The translations under genes and the position numbers were made by a program. Source: Levilactobacillus mulengensis (GTDB lineage: Bacteria > Bacillota > Bacilli > Lactobacillales > Lactobacillaceae). Taken from it: a DNA stretch of 64,000 nucleotides. The DNA is taken from positions 62,001-126,000 of the forward strand of contig NZ_RHNW01000007.1 in the NCBI RefSeq assembly GCF_003946045.1, given 5' to 3'. The notes beneath the pieces were generated by a model that saw only the letters and a list, made by a program, of their open reading frames with translations, did not search any database and was not told where the DNA came from. Shown in pieces: positions 61,863 to 64,000 of the stretch (position 1 is the stretch's first letter; each line of letters starts with the position of its first letter).

Positions 61863-62617
61863 TCAATCCTACACTAAACACCCTGTTGGACCACCGCAGT
61901 ATTCGTCAATTTACTGGTGAGAAGCTGACCGCTGCCGAAGTTGAGACACTCGTTAACGCCGCGCAACACGCCGCAACCAGTACCTTTTCCCAACAGTACA
62001 GCATCATCAGCGTTACCGACCCACAAAAGCTGGCCGTCCTGGGTGAAATCACCGGGCACCACTGGTTAGAAAAGGCCGGTCACTACTTCTTGATGGTCGC
62101 TGATCAATATCGTAACGCACAGTTGGCCCCAAAAAATGAGCGGACCGCAACCAACCTTCGGAGCACGGATAAACTGCTGGCCGGTATTTTTGACGCCGCT
62201 ATTGCCACCGAGGCCATGGTCACGGCTGGCGAAAGTTTGGGCTTGGGAAGCACCGTCATGGGCAGTATCCTCAACGATACGTTGCGGGTCATCTCACTCT
62301 TTGATTTACCCGAGCTGACCTTCCCGGTTCTGGGCCTAGCCGTGGGTCATCCCGCTGAAAAGCCGGAACAAAAACCCCGACTTCCCAAGGAATTGATTCA
62401 CTTCACCAACGCCTATCAACCAATTGTCGCCACTGATCCAGTTTTAAAAACTTACAATCGGTTGATTACGTCCTACTATCACGACCGTGGCTCTAACCAG
62501 CGCGACGAAACATTTACGCACCACATCGTCCGCGAAATGAGCCGTGACCCGAAACAGCGTGAAGAAATTTTAGTGGCCCTCATCCAACAAGGCTTTTCGC
62601 TGGAGGCTGCCCACTAA
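61859..62617 (+). CDS. NfsA/FRP-like FMN nitroreductase
   Basis: 252 residues; LLDHRSIRQFTGEKLTAAEVE at the start and GESLGLGSTVMGSILND in the middle are typical FMN-binding nitroreductase elements, with GLAVGHPAEKPEQKPRLPKE at the end matching the NADPH oxidoreductase NfsA/Frp type. It reduces nitro compounds, quinones or flavins. Translation is coupled to nrdI by ATGA overlap, so it may supply reduced flavin to NrdI; inference. Confidence 0.88.
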   Translation: MINPTLNTLLDHRSIRQFTGEKLTAAEVETLVNAAQHAATSTFSQQYSIISVTDPQKLAVLGEITGHHWLEKAGHYFLMVADQYRNAQLAPKNERTATNLRSTDKLLAGIFDAAIATEAMVTAGESLGLGSTVMGSILNDTLRVISLFDLPELTFPVLGLAVGHPAEKPEQKPRLPKELIHFTNAYQPIVATDPVLKTYNRLITSYYHDRGSNQRDETFTHHIVREMSRDPKQREEILVALIQQGFSLEAAH

Positions 62618-62632
62618 CCACAATCATTCAAA

Positions 62633-62672
62633 TTAAGGGGACTGGGATACGCTCTCAGTCCCTTTTTACTGT
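62633..62672. terminator. Terminator of the nrdI-nitroreductase operon
   Basis: AGGGGACTGGGA and TCTCAGTCCCT pair around TACGC, with TTTTT on the plus strand. It may also serve the convergent ATPase gene. Confidence 0.85.
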
Positions 62673-62683
62673 CCCACTTAAAG

Positions 62684-63796
62684 TCATGCTATATCGGTCG
62701 TAAACGCCGTCCGCAGAGTCTCACCGTCAACTCGCTGATGGGTAAAAATCGTGGGCTGCTCCGTCATCGCGGAAATACCTTGGCGCAAGGTGCTTTCACC
62801 TCGATAGTTTTTCTCCGCTAGACACCGTTGCTGCGGGTCCGTCTGGCTGCTTAATAGGACCTCATGGCCCGTTGAGAAGAGCAGCTGACTGTGGTTCACG
62901 TCGGACGCCACTAGGGCCAGTAAAGCCGTCGCCACCTCTGGCCGGACAGCACTCGCAAACTCATCGGCAATCACCGTTTGCGGGTTCTTGGCAATCTGGG
63001 CAGTGATGAAAGCCAATCCCGCGGTCACTAGTTGCTGAGTCCCGGTTGAGGCCTGGCGCAGCGGGAGTTCGGCCACATCGACGACCTCACCCTCTTCATC
63101 GTATTTTTCATAGAGCAGCGCCAGGTCTGGCCGGGTAAACCGCGACCCATCTAGAAACTGGAGGGCCAGCTGTCGTTGGGTCACACCCGCCACCTCACTG
63201 CCCACAGCGTGTAAGAACTGCGTCAACTGGGGAATCAGCCAGTCATCCAGCACCAGATCCGTTCGCGGACGGTCGCCCAGGACCACTAAATCTTCCGCAA
63301 ACCAGCTGAAGACGGCGATTGCCGGTTGGTAATTGGCTGCTTGGAGGGTTTGCAGAAAGAGCGCGTTGGGTCGTGTGTTAGCGGCCGCTTGCTTCTGCCC
63401 GGCTGGTACACAAACGATACCGCCATTTTGCCGTAAGAACAGCCGCTGTGACTGACCACCCGGCAGAAGAACAGCTAATTCTTCGCTCAGAATCCGTGTG
63501 GCATCGTAACTCAGCGCGTACCGATAGCGACTCCCACCGCGTTCTAGCGTCACCGCAAACTGCGTGGGAAGGCCATCACTAGTCGTGTCGAAAGCGAATG
63601 GCTGATAGGGTAGACAATCCGTAATCTGTTCCGTGGGGACCACCACCAGCTGTTGTAACAGGGTTAAACCGGCGAGCACGGCACTTTTCCCAGCACCGTT
63701 GAGTCCTGACAGGGCCACCCATTTCAAATCAGCGAGTGAGAGCGTAGCGGCTTCCTTGTACGACCGAAAATTTTGGAGCGTGAATGCAATTAGCAT
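62684..63796 (-). CDS. AAA15-type ATPase (COG1106-like)
   Basis: 370 residues. N-terminal LIAFTLQNFRSYKE and Walker A GLNGAGKSAV (about 33-42) match the SMC/RecF-like start of AAA15 (COG1106) proteins; the Walker B region near the C-terminus, QTVIADEFASAV, keeps Asp-Glu, but the usual following DEID-slHP pattern is altered (VRPEV). Relatives include toxin or abortive-infection ATPases paired with a nuclease partner, but no such partner is present within this window. A lone gene, promoter upstream of 63796. Defence role is only a possibility. Confidence 0.75.
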   Translation of the reverse strand: MLIAFTLQNFRSYKEAATLSLADLKWVALSGLNGAGKSAVLAGLTLLQQLVVVPTEQITDCLPYQPFAFDTTSDGLPTQFAVTLERGGSRYRYALSYDATRILSEELAVLLPGGQSQRLFLRQNGGIVCVPAGQKQAAANTRPNALFLQTLQAANYQPAIAVFSWFAEDLVVLGDRPRTDLVLDDWLIPQLTQFLHAVGSEVAGVTQRQLALQFLDGSRFTRPDLALLYEKYDEEGEVVDVAELPLRQASTGTQQLVTAGLAFITAQIAKNPQTVIADEFASAVRPEVATALLALVASDVNHSQLLFSTGHEVLLSSQTDPQQRCLAEKNYRGESTLRQGISAMTEQPTIFTHQRVDGETLRTAFTTDIA

Positions 63797-63961
63797 GGCG
63801 AGACCTCCCCTTTTTCTAACAGGTTACGCCACTTCACCAATTTCACAACGAATTTCACTCCAAATCAGCAAATCCGTCATTGCGATTTTAATAAGACGTT
63901 CAACCATAAATATCGTTGTGAAAATGCCGTTGCCATAAGGTTTCTAATGGCCCCCCAACAT

Positions 63962-63993
63962 AAAAATGGACTGCCATTACGGCAGTCCATTTC
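63962..63993. terminator. Hairpin at the window edge
   Basis: AAATGGACTGCC and GGCAGTCCATTT pair perfectly around ATTAC. It is probably the terminator of a gene beyond the right edge. Confidence 0.8.
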
Positions 63994-64000
63994 CAATTTA

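Overview
The window looks like chromosomal DNA of a lactic acid bacterium of the Lactobacillaceae, close to 50% GC, most likely a heterofermentative or facultatively heterofermentative lactobacillus such as a Levilactobacillus relative (inference from gene content; I could not run a search). Supporting genes are a phosphoketolase (xfp), acetate kinase (ackA) and bifunctional aldehyde/alcohol dehydrogenase (adhE), LysM/aggregation-factor-type wall proteins, a SEC10/PgrA surface protein, a heat-shock gene under a CIRCE element and cre-type catabolite sites. I see no rRNA, tRNA, CRISPR array or prophage.

Layout. 0-4.4 kb: a small secreted matrixin-like protease, a PemK/MazF-type toxin-antitoxin pair caught between two copies of one terminator, and xfp. 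4.5-12.8 kb: DUF2785 protein, GntR regulator, YbaK-type deacylase with an M50-like membrane protein, a secreted 'PKxLRGxW' protein, a Nudix hydrolase, an XRE/membrane-protein pair, a DHA2 exporter, and a TetR-HD operon. 12.9-15.6 kb: an ABC exporter divergent from the TetR gene. 15.9-20.7 kb: a wall-remodelling cluster (3D-domain protein, three lytic/LysM proteins) with ackA inside it. 21.1-23.8 kb: adhE with Rex-like sites. 24.2-33.5 kb: membrane glycerophosphodiesterase, DUF1836 regulator, CtpE-like P-type ATPase, aldo/keto reductase and YjeM-type permease, separated by structured repeats. 33.6-35.5 kb: an IS200/IS605-type element (tnpB and tnpA divergent). 35.6-36.5 kb: orphan antitoxin and hsp20. 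36.5-49 kb: a long minus-strand run of secreted proteins, seven of them paralogs carrying the PKxLRGxW motif, plus a polytopic membrane protein and the 1191-residue PgrA-type surface protein. 49.2-51 kb: RHH protein, RelE/Phd-type pair and an acidic protein. 51.6-64 kb: CNNM transporter, LysR with a divergent oxidoreductase operon, small membrane paralogs, AEC carrier, DHA2 exporter, ABC-F protein with an attenuator-like leader, nrdI-nitroreductase, and an AAA15-type ATPase.

Metabolically, Xfp makes acetyl phosphate, which AckA turns into acetate plus ATP; the alternative route through acetyl-CoA ends in ethanol by AdhE and re-oxidises NADH. The regulatory sites seen (cre at ackA, Rex-like pairs at adhE) fit carbon and redox control of these branches.

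The most interesting unexplained structure is a family of intergenic elements (about 155-300 nt) at six loci: 24343-24748 (two tandem copies), 29697-29890, 31355-31630, 31801-31979, 51188-51320 (decayed) and 60948-61133. They share short sequence blocks and a multibranched fold with three or more hairpins, and their stem arms change in compensating pairs between copies. They encode no convincing protein; I do not recognise them as a known RNA or repeat family.
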